39,287 nucleotides of DNA, taken from positions 1 through 39,287 of the forward strand of contig CAJCJD010000041.1 of the NCBI GenBank assembly GCA_903970555.1, read 5' to 3'. A program made the translations under genes and the position numbers. The notes under the pieces are model-generated. The model worked only from the letters and a program-made list of their open reading frames with translations, was not told the DNA's origin and ran no database searches. Source of the DNA: Vulcanimicrobiota bacterium (GTDB lineage: Bacteria > Pseudomonadota > Gammaproteobacteria > Xanthomonadales > Rhodanobacteraceae). Of this stretch, positions 19,715 to 28,417 are shown one piece after another; the stretch's first letter is position 1; every line of letters begins with the position of its first letter.

Positions 19715-22393
19715 TCAGCGCGCTGCGTTCGCCATGACATCGGCGAGGTTTTGTACGTGCAGCGCGTGTTGCAGCGTATCGAGGGGAAGCTTACTGTGCA
19801 CGGTCAGAGTAATGCTCTGCCCTGGAAGCAGGTCGAACGCATTGTCCGAAACCTTGGCGTCAAGATCGCCAAAGGAAACCCATACATCGCGCGCGAGCCT
19901 GCTGGTGGTAAGCGTCAACGTATAGCCGTCCGAACCTGCTTCAAGCTTGGTCTGGATCTGTGGCGGCGGCAGTTGAAGATTCTTGGCTTCATCGAAAAAC
20001 ACCAAGTTCTGCGACACGGTCTGGTTGTTCTCGATCAACTCGAATACGGCAAACGAGGCATGCGGATCCGCGCCGTTGAGCAATTGCGCGTCCGTGTAGG
20101 TCGCCACCTTGGTGCTCGCCAAAGCGGCGAGCGTGACAGCTTCCTCGTGATCGCTGAGCGTCTTGCCGGCGAAATCCATCACGCGTACGCGCCAATGCGC
20201 CTCAAGCGGCGTCTGGTTATCGGAGACGAGCGATACCGTAGTCGTGCCATCTTGACGCAACGCCGCGATCATCAGTGGCGCATAAAAGCGTCGCGCATGA
20301 AACTGCAGCGCTTTCCAGCGTCCATAGACATCGATGCTCGACCAGGATGCACCGGGCCAGACATCATTGAGCTGCCAATACAACGAACCCATCGACTGTG
20401 GGCGCGAAGCGCGCAAATGTTCGGCGGCCAACTGGATGCCTTCGGCTTGCATCACCTGGCTCAGGTAGACGAACGAAGCAAAATCTTTGGGCTCGCCGTA
20501 CGCGCGCGTGATGTACAGAAGCAAACGCTTATTGCCATTGCCGCTGTCGTATTTTTGATGCGCGCGCATCACCGGCGATTCGGGTTGCAGGTCGCCTTGT
20601 TCCGCAAATGCATGGTTCGTTCGCATGTCCGGAAACGACTGCAAGCCGTATTCGGACTGAAAGCGCGGCGTCACGTTGAGATATTCGGTGACGGGCTTGG
20701 CTTCACCGGACCAGACATTCCAATAGTGATAATCGCCGTCGTTCAGCACGTTGGCTGCGCCATCGTAATCCGTGCTCGGCGAACTGGCCCAGTACGGCAC
20801 GGTGTTGTCGTAGCGAGTGACGATGTTACGCAAGACGTTGCCGAACAGATTGACCATGCTGGTGACAATGCGCTCGTGCTCATCCGGCGAGAGCGATGCC
20901 TTGAACGCCTGTCGATCCGACCAGGACTCCCAACCGGTCTGCACTTCATTGTTGCCGCACCACAGGACGATGCTGGGGTGATCGCGCAAGCGTTTCACTT
21001 GTTCGATCGCTTCCTGCCGCACGTTATCGACGTAGGCATCGTCGCTGGGCGGAATCGCACCACCGAACATGAAATCCTGCCAGACCATGATGCCGAGGCG
21101 ATCGGCCATCTCGTAAAACTGATCCGGCAAGTAGTAGCCGCCGCCCCAGACGCGCACCATGTTCATGTTGGCATCGCGTGCCGACTGCAGGATGTTGCGC
21201 ATTTGCGCGTCGGTGGTTCTGGTCGGGATGCTGTCGAACGGAATCATGTCCGCACCTTTGGCGAACACGGGAACCCCGTTGATCACAAAGGCGAAGCTCC
21301 TGCCCCACGCGTCGTGTTCGCGCCGCAGTTCGATCGTACGCAGGCCGGCAGCATGTTGTGTGCTGTAAAGCTCGCCATGGCCATCGCTTACGGCGACCTT
21401 GAATGTATACATATCTTGCGCGCCGTAGCCGGCAGGGTACCAACGCTTCGGATTGACGATGCGCAAGGGTAGGCCGACGCGATTGCTGCCGGGATCAACC
21501 GTGACATCGCGTTCGACATGTGTCGCCGACTGGCCATCGGGCCCGATCGCATCGACGCTGATATGCAACGGCTCGCTGCTATCCGCCTGAATTTCGAGCT
21601 GCGCGTCGACCTGTGCGGCGTCACGGCTCACGTAGGTCTGATCGATATGAAAATCATCGACACGCGGACCATTCCAGCTATCCAGATGAACCGGTTTCCA
21701 GATACCTTCCGTCACGATACGCGGGCCCCAGTCCCAGCCGTATTGGTAGTTGGCCTTGCGTATGTAATTGGCTGTCTGTTTGCCTTTGGGCTCATCGCCG
21801 AAGGACGAGTCGAACTCGCCCGGCAACGCATAAGCCTGCTTGAGCAGCCACGGTTGCAGTCGCTTGATGGGCGAGTACAGCCGCACTTCCAGCGTGTTCT
21901 TGCCTTCGCGCAGCGCTTCTTTCACCGGAATGCGCCAGCGGCGAAACATGTTATCGGCCGACGCTAGCTTGTGCCCGTTGAGATACACGTCGGCAAAGGT
22001 ATCCAGGCCGTCGAACACCAGATCGACATGATCGCGTTGGAGTGTGGCCTTATCCACGTTGAAGCTGGTTTGATATTGCCAGTCGGAAAGACCGACCCAC
22101 TGCACCTTGGCTTCGTTGTCGCGAAAATAAGGATCGGGCAGCAACTTCACCGCCAGCAGATCGCTCTGCACCATGCCGGGCACGGTGGCGTCGTGCCACT
22201 TCGCCGCTTCGGCATGCGCCTTCGCCTGACTGTCGCCCTCGGCGAGGCGAAAGCGCCAACCGCTGTCGAGCGTTTGCGAGGTTTGCGCGGATGCTGCAGC
22301 AAACGCAGACAGCGACAGAGCAAGCGAAACGGCTGCGAGTTTCGCAACGCGTCGCATTGCGCTCGACCGGGTCAAGTGATTGGCTTGGATCAT
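19715..22393 (-). CDS. GH2 beta-mannosidase, secreted
   Basis: The 892-residue enzyme has a signal peptide (hydrophobic segment about 17-36, cleavage near ASA-QTSQ). It follows the GH2 beta-mannosidase layout: sugar-binding jelly-roll with VDLVFDGLDTFADVYLNGH, an Ig-like domain, the TIM barrel and C-terminal beta domains. The acid/base glutamate is expected in VLWCGNNEV (about residue 480) and the nucleophile in RFQSEYGLQSF (about 577). Beta-mannosidases remove the single beta-1,4-mannose of the N-glycan core, which fits the GH125 neighbour. ATG 22393 is used; an internal ATG at 22357 (residue 13) would give a more typical signal peptide. Confidence 0.94.
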   Translation of the reverse strand: MIQANHLTRSSAMRRVAKLAAVSLALSLSAFAAASAQTSQTLDSGWRFRLAEGDSQAKAHAEAAKWHDATVPGMVQSDLLAVKLLPDPYFRDNEAKVQWVGLSDWQYQTSFNVDKATLQRDHVDLVFDGLDTFADVYLNGHKLASADNMFRRWRIPVKEALREGKNTLEVRLYSPIKRLQPWLLKQAYALPGEFDSSFGDEPKGKQTANYIRKANYQYGWDWGPRIVTEGIWKPVHLDSWNGPRVDDFHIDQTYVSRDAAQVDAQLEIQADSSEPLHISVDAIGPDGQSATHVERDVTVDPGSNRVGLPLRIVNPKRWYPAGYGAQDMYTFKVAVSDGHGELYSTQHAAGLRTIELRREHDAWGRSFAFVINGVPVFAKGADMIPFDSIPTRTTDAQMRNILQSARDANMNMVRVWGGGYYLPDQFYEMADRLGIMVWQDFMFGGAIPPSDDAYVDNVRQEAIEQVKRLRDHPSIVLWCGNNEVQTGWESWSDRQAFKASLSPDEHERIVTSMVNLFGNVLRNIVTRYDNTVPYWASSPSTDYDGAANVLNDGDYHYWNVWSGEAKPVTEYLNVTPRFQSEYGLQSFPDMRTNHAFAEQGDLQPESPVMRAHQKYDSGNGNKRLLLYITRAYGEPKDFASFVYLSQVMQAEGIQLAAEHLRASRPQSMGSLYWQLNDVWPGASWSSIDVYGRWKALQFHARRFYAPLMIAALRQDGTTTVSLVSDNQTPLEAHWRVRVMDFAGKTLSDHEEAVTLAALASTKVATYTDAQLLNGADPHASFAVFELIENNQTVSQNLVFFDEAKNLQLPPPQIQTKLEAGSDGYTLTLTTSRLARDVWVSFGDLDAKVSDNAFDLLPGQSITLTVHSKLPLDTLQHALHVQNLADVMANAAR

Positions 22394-22582
22394 GTTTTAA
22401 GGCCGCATTGAAATCGCTGGATCATTCCCGACCGCACCGTGGCATCGGGAGAGCCATGGCCGTATCCCCGTAACAGCACATCTGGATCATCCAAATACCT
22501 TATTTAGATCGATCCATATCCCGCGACACTAACAGTTTTTTCCAGGCCTTCGCATGCGGCACCGCAATAGGGGACGATGCCG

Positions 22583-23293
22583 TCAGCCCGGATAGTCGAG
22601 TTTCGGGTACCAACCGCGGGCACGTCCTTCGGGTGTCGCGTCGAAGACCGTCCAGATCGGCATCAGGTCGGGTGCGCCGCGTGGATCCTGGCCAGGGTCC
22701 GATGTAGCGGAACCCATTTCGCCACCCCAGAAATGACGGATGGTGCCGTCACGCCGAGTAAACACATTCAGCGCGGGAATGTCGCTGCCATCGGGCGCGA
22801 CGCCGTGGTAATCGCGACTGAAGTGATCGTTGAGATCGGTATACAGCTTTAAGTGGCGCCAGCCGCGTTCTTGCTTGAAAGCGACGAGTCGCTCGATCGG
22901 CGCACGCGCGACCACTGCCAGCGCCACCTGTTGTTCGATGTCGCGCGCGACGCCATCCCATGCACTCAGCAGCGATGTGCACATCGGACAAGGACGCTCG
23001 CGCTGTGGTCCGAACATGTAGCTGTAGACGACAAGCGTTTGCTTGTTGCCGAAAAGTCCCGCGACATCGCACGGACCATCTTCACCCTGGAAGCGATAGT
23101 CGCCCCTCACCTCGCCGCCGGGCGGAAGCGCACGGCGCTGCTCGGCGACACGCTCGATGTGTCGGCGAAGCTCGATCTCCTCGCACAACAACGCATCGCG
23201 AGCGCGACGGTATTCATCACTTTCGTTCGGAAATGTCACGCCGTTGCGTTTGACGAGCTCGGAGGCGGAAATGAGTGCCTGGGTATCAGTCAT
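22583..23293 (-). CDS. DUF899 thioredoxin-like protein
   Basis: The start is ATG 23293 (236 residues), preceded by a GGAG about 6 nt upstream; the longer frame to 23593 runs over the divergent promoter and is not used. The protein matches the DUF899 family: an N-terminal helix pair (EEIELRRHIERVAEQRRALP), then a thioredoxin-like strand QTLVVYSYMFGP, a C-P-M-C pair (C102 and C105), and the HFWGGEMG and PIWTVFDATPEGR closing blocks. The family is cytoplasmic and of unknown function, possibly redox. It is divergent from the small secreted protein at 23493. Confidence 0.88.
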   Translation of the reverse strand: MTDTQALISASELVKRNGVTFPNESDEYRRARDALLCEEIELRRHIERVAEQRRALPPGGEVRGDYRFQGEDGPCDVAGLFGNKQTLVVYSYMFGPQRERPCPMCTSLLSAWDGVARDIEQQVALAVVARAPIERLVAFKQERGWRHLKLYTDLNDHFSRDYHGVAPDGSDIPALNVFTRRDGTIRHFWGGEMGSATSDPGQDPRGAPDLMPIWTVFDATPEGRARGWYPKLDYPG

Positions 23294-23492
23294 GATTAAT
23301 CTCCGGTGGATGGAAGCGCAGCGGTGGCAAATGGATGGCCGTTCCAAACCACGACGAGCAAAAGCACAGAAAATCGACAAACAGCATGTGAAATGGTTTG
23401 GTGTAAACCGCAGATTAACCAGCGTGAGCTCAGTCAGAACCGTTTCAGGTCCGTAGGTGGAGGATGAAACTTCCTTTCGTGAGGGCTTTCGC

Positions 23493-23879
23493 ATGAAAAC
23501 TGTTACAAGCCTTGCCGTGACCGCTGCTGCGGCGCTGATGTTCGCTGCGGCAACGCCGCGAGCTGAAGCCCAGGTGGCCGTGGGTGTAAACATAGGCCCC
23601 GCGCCGGTGTGCCCGTATGGCTACTACGACTATGCTCCATATCCCTGCGCGCCTTACGGTTATTACGGGCCGGAATGGTTCGTGGGCGGTGTATTTATCG
23701 GCGCCGGCCCCTGGTATCACGGCCCCGCACACTTCCGCGGGCATGTCGACAATCGTTTCGATGCGCGCGGTGCTTACCACGGGCCGTTGCCGAATCACGG
23801 TGAACATCCCGCGCCGCATCCCGGCGCTGCATTCCATGGCAATGAATACCGCGACGGACGCGGAAATGTCATGCATTGA
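23493..23879 (+). CDS. Small secreted Gly/Tyr/Pro/His-rich protein
   Basis: The start is ATG 23493 (128 residues), because it opens a typical signal peptide (MKTVTSLAVTAAAALMFAAA, cleavage near AEA-QVAV); the upstream in-frame start at 23457 would place extra charged residues before it. The mature part begins VAVGVNIGPAP and is rich in Tyr, Gly, Pro and His, with YGYYDYAPYPCAPYGYYGPE and HGEHPAPHPGAAFHG. It contains two cysteines but no recognised domain. Similar short low-complexity exported proteins are common in Xanthomonadales and Burkholderiales; their function is unknown. A strong terminator follows 31 nt after the stop. Confidence 0.82.
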   Translation: MKTVTSLAVTAAAALMFAAATPRAEAQVAVGVNIGPAPVCPYGYYDYAPYPCAPYGYYGPEWFVGGVFIGAGPWYHGPAHFRGHVDNRFDARGAYHGPLPNHGEHPAPHPGAAFHGNEYRDGRGNVMH

Positions 23880-23909
23880 TATGCGCGCAAATCGTTCGTT
23901 TGCATGAAG

Positions 23910-23938
23910 AAAGGCCTGCATCAGCAGGCCTTTCCTTT
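23910..23938 (+). terminator. Rho-independent terminator
   Basis: A perfect 10-bp stem AAAGGCCTGC / GCAGGCCTTT (23910-23919 and 23924-23933) has an ATCA loop and is followed by CCTTTT. It lies directly after the small secreted protein gene. Confidence 0.88.
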
Positions 23939-24025
23939 TGCAAAGATTGAACGCGCGTGCGTGTTTGATTTAGCAGGCTAAACTTAGGCAAAAACGTCTA
24001 CGCAACGCGGGATGTACCTGATGCG

Positions 24026-24646
24026 TTAGGTGTAATAAGCAAGGAACATATCCGCAGCGGACTCAGCCACGCGTTTTTGCATTTGGGCATCTAGCGGCGG
24101 TTGACCCAGCGTGATTTGCGGCCAGAACGCAAAGCCCTTTATAAGGCCTTGAAGTTGATGCGAGGCAAAGACCGGATCGTTCGTTTTCAGCCGGCCAGCT
24201 GCTGCCGCGTCGCGAATCCACACAGTAAGACCCTCTTCGCGTTCCCCCATGCGCGCAACCATGTCTTGTGCGCGTTCGGGCGAGTGGATCCCGGCGGCGA
24301 TCGCCACACGGGCCAGGGACACAAACGCTTCGTCGTTGAGCAAGCGCAATTTCTGCCCAAGCAATTCCAGGAGTTGTTCGCGCAAGGGGCGATCGGCGTG
24401 GAACGCGAGATCCTCGCCCTCCAGACTTGCTTCCCAAAGCTGCCGCAGGATCTCGAGGAACAAGGTTTCCTTGCTGGGAAAATGATTATAGACGGTGCGC
24501 TTGGATGTCCCGGCGCGGGCCGCGATCCGATCCATGCTGGTCGTTTCGTAGCCGGCGGCCCGAAATTCGTCGATGGCCGCTTCGATGATCGCGGCGCGTT
24601 TGCGGTCGGTCAGCCGTGGGGTGGGGGCAGGAGGAGAAGAGGCCAT
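24026..24646 (-). CDS. TetR-family transcriptional regulator
   Basis: The 206-residue protein has the N-terminal TetR helix-turn-helix: KRAAIIEAAIDEFRAAGYET, then TSMDRIAARAGTSKRTVYNH and FPSKETLF (about residues 16-66). The C-terminal ligand domain ends in helices with a PPLDAQMQKRVAESAADMFL stretch and resembles the AefR-like type of C-terminal domain. It is transcribed away from the metallo-hydrolase at 24781, so repression of that gene and itself from the shared 134-bp gap is likely. The inducer cannot be inferred. Confidence 0.92.
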   Translation of the reverse strand: MASSPPAPTPRLTDRKRAAIIEAAIDEFRAAGYETTSMDRIAARAGTSKRTVYNHFPSKETLFLEILRQLWEASLEGEDLAFHADRPLREQLLELLGQKLRLLNDEAFVSLARVAIAAGIHSPERAQDMVARMGEREEGLTVWIRDAAAAGRLKTNDPVFASHQLQGLIKGFAFWPQITLGQPPLDAQMQKRVAESAADMFLAYYT

Positions 24647-24685
24647 TTTGTCATTTTACACTGATCGGTTTACTTTTACGCAAAG

Positions 24686-24701
24686 TACACTATACTGTGT
24701 A
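24686..24701. promoter_or_regulatory. Candidate TetR operator
   Basis: The inverted repeat TACAC-TATACT-GTGTA lies in the AT-rich gap between the divergent TetR and metallo-hydrolase genes, 40 nt from the regulator start. The surrounding TATACT/TAGTATATTT bases could also serve as a -10 region, so binding here would block transcription in both directions. Confidence 0.5.
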
Positions 24702-24780
24702 GTATATTTAGTGCCTCAGTATCCCCGACTTTCCGCCAACCCCGACATCGCCGTTGGCCTATCCATGGGAGTTTGCCGCG

Positions 24781-25854
24781 ATGGCCCGTTTATCCACCCT
24801 ATTTCGACCCGCAATCGCCAACTACCCCGCCTCGCCCCAGCGGCACGGCGATCGGTTCCGTAACCCGGTACCGCGTCCGGCGGGAGGCTTCGGTAAAAGT
24901 TTGGGCATCATCTGGAATGTGATCTTCAACAAGCCTGCAGACACGACTCCGCAGGCTCCTCTGCCGGTGCTGGCACTGACTCGCGCGCAATTGGATGCCG
25001 CGCCTGATCGCAGCCTGTTCCGGCTTGGCCACTCCACCATGCTGATCAAGTTGCGCGGCGGTTACTGGCTCACCGATCCCGTGTTCGCCGAGCGTGCGTC
25101 GCCGTTCCAGTGGATGGGACCGAAACGCTTTCACCAGCCACCCATTGCGCTGCACGATTTGCCGCCGATCCGCGGCGTCATCTTGTCTCACGATCATTAC
25201 GATCATCTCGATCGCGCGTCCATCCAGTACCTCGCCGCCACAGCAGAGGTCTTCCTTACACCGCTTGGCGTGGGCGACCGACTGATCGATTGGGGCGTGG
25301 ACGCGACGAAAGTGCATCAGCTGGATTGGTGGGAAAGCATCGACATCGATGGCTTGCGGATGACGGCAACACCCGCGCAGCATTTTTCGGGGCGCGGATT
25401 GTTCGACAGCAACCGTACCCTGTGGGCATCCTGGGTCATCGTCGATGACTCGCTGCGCGTGTTCTTCAGCGGAGACACCGGATACTTCGACGGCTTCAAA
25501 GCCATCGGCGAGCGGTTAGGACCTTTCAACATCACGCTGCTTGAAACCGGTGCCTACGACGCACAGTGGCCTTACGTACACATGCAGCCGGAACAGACGG
25601 TGCAGGCACACCAAGATCTACGCGGCGATTGGCTGATGCCGATACATAACGGTACGTTTGATCTGGCGATGCATGGATGGCAGGAGCCTTTCGAGCGCGT
25701 CACCGCATTGGCCACCGAACGCGGCATTGCGCTGGCGACACCGCGTATGGGCGAGCGGCTGGATCTTACGGCGCCACACACCGGCAAGCGCTGGTGGCGC
25801 AATGCGAAGAACGTGGCCAACGATCAATGGGAAACCGCCCTGTCGTTAAAGTAG
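24781..25854 (+). CDS. UlaG/NAPE-PLD-like MBL-fold metallo-hydrolase
   Basis: The 357-residue enzyme starts at ATG 24781, with GGGAG about 9 nt upstream; a TTG at 24754 would add 9 residues. It has the metallo-beta-lactamase core: GHSTMLIKLRGGYWLTDPVF, the HDHYDHLD metal motif (H137, H139, D141, H142), FFSGDTGYFDGF with the bridging aspartate, and a later histidine in MPIHNGTFDLAMH. The closest known types are UlaG-like lactonases and NAPE-PLD-like phospholipases; the substrate is unknown. There is no clear signal peptide. It is probably controlled by the divergent TetR gene and converges with the NCS2 permease gene with only 28 bp between stops. Confidence 0.92.
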   Translation: MARLSTLFRPAIANYPASPQRHGDRFRNPVPRPAGGFGKSLGIIWNVIFNKPADTTPQAPLPVLALTRAQLDAAPDRSLFRLGHSTMLIKLRGGYWLTDPVFAERASPFQWMGPKRFHQPPIALHDLPPIRGVILSHDHYDHLDRASIQYLAATAEVFLTPLGVGDRLIDWGVDATKVHQLDWWESIDIDGLRMTATPAQHFSGRGLFDSNRTLWASWVIVDDSLRVFFSGDTGYFDGFKAIGERLGPFNITLLETGAYDAQWPYVHMQPEQTVQAHQDLRGDWLMPIHNGTFDLAMHGWQEPFERVTALATERGIALATPRMGERLDLTAPHTGKRWWRNAKNVANDQWETALSLK

Positions 25855-25882
25855 GCGTCCTTCACGTCGGCAATTTGCGCCA

Positions 25883-27481
25883 TTAGTGCTGTATCGGTGC
25901 AGCGGGAGCGGAGCCTCGCTGCAGTGAAAAGACACCCAGCACCAGCGCAAGCACGGCATACGCAGCGGAAAATTGCAGCACGATCGAGCGTGATGCCGTA
26001 TCGAGCTGCCACGGCAAGTACAAATTGCCGGCCGGTGTAACCGAATGGATAACGCCAAACAGTGTCAGCACTCCGCCAAGCAACACGATCCACGCGGCGC
26101 GGCCCGGCTTGGCATCGATCATGGCAACTACAAAGCTTGCCCAGATCATCGAAGTGATGATGAAGCCATTGCCAAGCACATTGATGACCGCCAGTTCGGA
26201 GATGCCTTGCGAGGCGTCGTTATAGAGAGTGGTGAAATGATCCGGCGCGACATAGGTCGGGTCGCCGAGCTTGATCGCGACCATGCGTGCAATCGCGGGA
26301 AAGAAACTGAAAACCACGGCAGCAGCGTAGCGCGTCGGTGTCGCCTCGAACGCTTGCGTGGTGATCCCGATCGCGACGAACACCAGGATCGGCGCCAGCA
26401 CCGCCAACGGCAGTAGCTCCACCAGATTAGATAGATAACCGAACACGCCACCCAAGCCAATCACGATACCGGCGATAAGCGTGTAGCCGATGCGTGCACC
26501 CATCGCGCGATAAGCGGGCTGACCGATATACGGCGTGGTCTGCGCCACCCCGCCGCAACATCCGGCGATCAACGTTGCCAGTGCTTCCACCAACAGAATG
26601 TCGCGTGTGTTGTAGTCGTCGCCCGCGGCGCGCGCGCTTTCAGTGACGTTAATCCCGCCGACTACCATCAACAAGCCGAAGGGAAGGATCAGCGGTAAAT
26701 AGGGCACGGTGAGCGGTAAACCGTGCACCCACTGCAACGTTGGCCAAGGTATCGCGAAGCGCCATCGCCATGCCGACACCGCGTGATAGCCATGGCCCAG
26801 CCACCCGAGTGGACCTAGCACTTCATACAGCACCAGGCCGATGACGAAGGCGACCAGCACACCAGGCAGATTCCACGGCATGCGGCCGCGCGCCACCAGT
26901 GCATAGAGCACCACACCCAAGCCCGCAAAGCCGACGATCGGCACTTTCATGATCTCCACCAGCGGCAGAAAACCCATCAGCACCAGCGCAATGCCGGCAA
27001 TCGAACCGAGCAGCCCAGCGCGCGGCACATGCCGTTGCACCATCGCACCGAAGAACGACAGCACGGTCTTGAGCACGCCCATCACCACCAGCGATGCCAT
27101 GCCGAGTTGCCAAGTAGCGACTGCGGCAGCGTGTTCGTCCATGCCGCTTTGCTTGTAGCTCAGGAACGCAGGCCCAAGTACCAACAGCGCCATGCCGATG
27201 CTGGTGGGCGCATCCACACCGAGCGGCATGGCGGTGGTGTCCTCACGGCCGCTGCGCTGAGCGAGGCGACGCGCCATGGCAGTGTAGGCAAGATTGCCAA
27301 GCAGCACGCCTAGGGCTGTGCCGGGAAACATCCGCGTGTAAACCAGATCGGCCGGAAAGCCAAAGATGCCGATCAGCGCGGTAGCCAGGAATGCCATGAC
27401 GGACAGGTTGTCCACCAGCAATCCCAGAAAACCATTGAAATCGCTAGCGACAAAAAACGAGCGCTTGCTCGATACGTTCAC
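25883..27481 (-). CDS. NCS2-like (xanthine/uracil-type) permease
   Basis: The 532-residue inner-membrane protein has about 12-14 helices and the APC-like NCS2 layout. It begins FVASDFNGFLGLLVDNLSVM and has a pseudo-TM10 region with GGINVTESARAAGDDYNTRD. It also contains GGVAQTTPYIGQPAYRAMGA, equivalent to the TTYIENSAG stretch of guanine/hypoxanthine permeases but clearly divergent. Substrate is therefore uncertain; nucleobase or another small anion is possible. It follows the DUF3574 lipoprotein gene by 33 nt and is probably in the same transcript. Confidence 0.84.
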   Translation of the reverse strand: MNVSSKRSFFVASDFNGFLGLLVDNLSVMAFLATALIGIFGFPADLVYTRMFPGTALGVLLGNLAYTAMARRLAQRSGREDTTAMPLGVDAPTSIGMALLVLGPAFLSYKQSGMDEHAAAVATWQLGMASLVVMGVLKTVLSFFGAMVQRHVPRAGLLGSIAGIALVLMGFLPLVEIMKVPIVGFAGLGVVLYALVARGRMPWNLPGVLVAFVIGLVLYEVLGPLGWLGHGYHAVSAWRWRFAIPWPTLQWVHGLPLTVPYLPLILPFGLLMVVGGINVTESARAAGDDYNTRDILLVEALATLIAGCCGGVAQTTPYIGQPAYRAMGARIGYTLIAGIVIGLGGVFGYLSNLVELLPLAVLAPILVFVAIGITTQAFEATPTRYAAAVVFSFFPAIARMVAIKLGDPTYVAPDHFTTLYNDASQGISELAVINVLGNGFIITSMIWASFVVAMIDAKPGRAAWIVLLGGVLTLFGVIHSVTPAGNLYLPWQLDTASRSIVLQFSAAYAVLALVLGVFSLQRGSAPAAPIQH

Positions 27482-27514
27482 GCGATACCCCTGTTTGCCG
27501 CTAAGGATGTTCAG

Positions 27515-27967
27515 TTAGAAAGAAACGTCGGCCGGCTGCGTCACGCGCAACACGGACTGATCGCCGGTACGCTGCTTCCATGCTGCGCGAATTGCTTCGA
27601 TCTTGTCGCGATTGACGGCGGTGTCGGGGTAGTCGATCACCAGTAACTTCGAGTGCAGTCGTTCGGGTGCTGTTTCTTGCTTGCCTTGCCACTGACCGTA
27701 GACGTCGATCACGCTCAAGCCATCCGGAAAACGTGGCGTGACTTCTTTATCCAGAAAATCGCGCCACGCGGATTCGCCGATGCCGCGATCCGGATGATCG
27801 GCAGGCCCGAGACCGAAGTAGAGCCGCGTGTCGACCCAACTTTGCGTTTGCGACGGGTGTGCGGCATCACCCTGCAACGTTGACGTGGCGGACGGTGTCG
27901 ATGTCGTCGCGCAGGCAGCGAGGCAGGATACAAGCAGTGCAGCGGACAGCGAGTGGCTGATCTTCAT
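27515..27967 (-). CDS. DUF3574 lipoprotein
   Basis: The start is ATG 27967 (150 residues), which opens a lipoprotein signal: MKISHSLSAALLVSCLAAC with the lipobox LAAC and C19 as the lipidated cysteine. The mature domain carries the DUF3574 features WVDTRLYFGLG, ESAWRDFLDKEVTPRFPDGL and VYGQWQG, then LLVIDYPD. The family is of unknown function and usually periplasmic or outer-membrane attached. It precedes the NCS2 permease gene on the same strand and is divergent from the TonB receptor at 28418, sharing a 450-bp control region. Confidence 0.87.
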   Translation of the reverse strand: MKISHSLSAALLVSCLAACATTSTPSATSTLQGDAAHPSQTQSWVDTRLYFGLGPADHPDRGIGESAWRDFLDKEVTPRFPDGLSVIDVYGQWQGKQETAPERLHSKLLVIDYPDTAVNRDKIEAIRAAWKQRTGDQSVLRVTQPADVSF

Positions 27968-28122
27968 GGATTCCCTTGACCGCTTGTTTGGACGTCCAGA
28001 CGGATAAAGCAAAATTCAGCACGGAGTATTCATGAGGACGTGATCGTGAGGCAACCAATCATGGATTGTGATCGCGATCAGCCGTTCCGCCCACCGTGCA
28101 AAGGCGATCAGACGTCAAAATT

Positions 28123-28138
28123 TGTTGCAGTCGCAACA
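28123..28138. promoter_or_regulatory. Inverted repeat TGTTGC-N4-GCAACA, candidate operator
   Basis: The arms are perfect and 6 bp long. A second, imperfect copy 160 bp away suggests a dimeric regulator binding site pair. Confidence 0.42.
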
Positions 28139-28297
28139 TTCGCATGCGCTGGTCTTTCAGAAGGCGAGTATGACGCGAGGCCGCTTGGAAAATCCATAAA
28201 CATTTGATTTCACATAGGTAAATTATAAAGTCGCAGATGGAATATGTAGCTCGCCCTCGCCGAACTAGACAGGCGTGCGTCAATACGATAAACAAAA

Positions 28298-28312
28298 TGT
28301 TACATCGCAACA
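28298..28312. promoter_or_regulatory. Inverted repeat TGTTAC-N3-GCAACA, second candidate operator
   Basis: Read on the opposite strand, the site at 28123-28138 gives AATGTTGC....GCAACAAA, which matches AATGTTAC...GCAACAAA here except for one arm base and one spacer base. The site lies about 105 bp before the receptor start. Confidence 0.4.
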
Positions 28313-28417
28313 AACAAGATTAGGGGTGTAGGCGATGTGGGGGTCTTAAAAAATCAACCAGGAAGCCATCGGCCCTGGTCAGTGCTGTTTAGTCGTCTAT
28401 TGAGGGGTAGGCCATAC

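Larger units (their letters stand above)
27968..28417. other. Divergent control region, no gene
   Basis: The region lies between the lipoprotein/permease pair and the TonB receptor. It contains two related inverted repeats, TGTTGC-N4-GCAACA (28123-28138) and TGTTAC-N3-GCAACA (28298-28312), and AT-rich stretches near 28195-28230 that could be promoter elements. No small gene is supported. Confidence 0.5.

Noticed and set aside
19751..21472. 573-residue open frame antisense to the GH2 gene
   Set aside because: It is fully inside a well-supported beta-mannosidase and its composition (Arg/His/Val/Asp-rich) is typical of an antisense shadow in GC-rich DNA.
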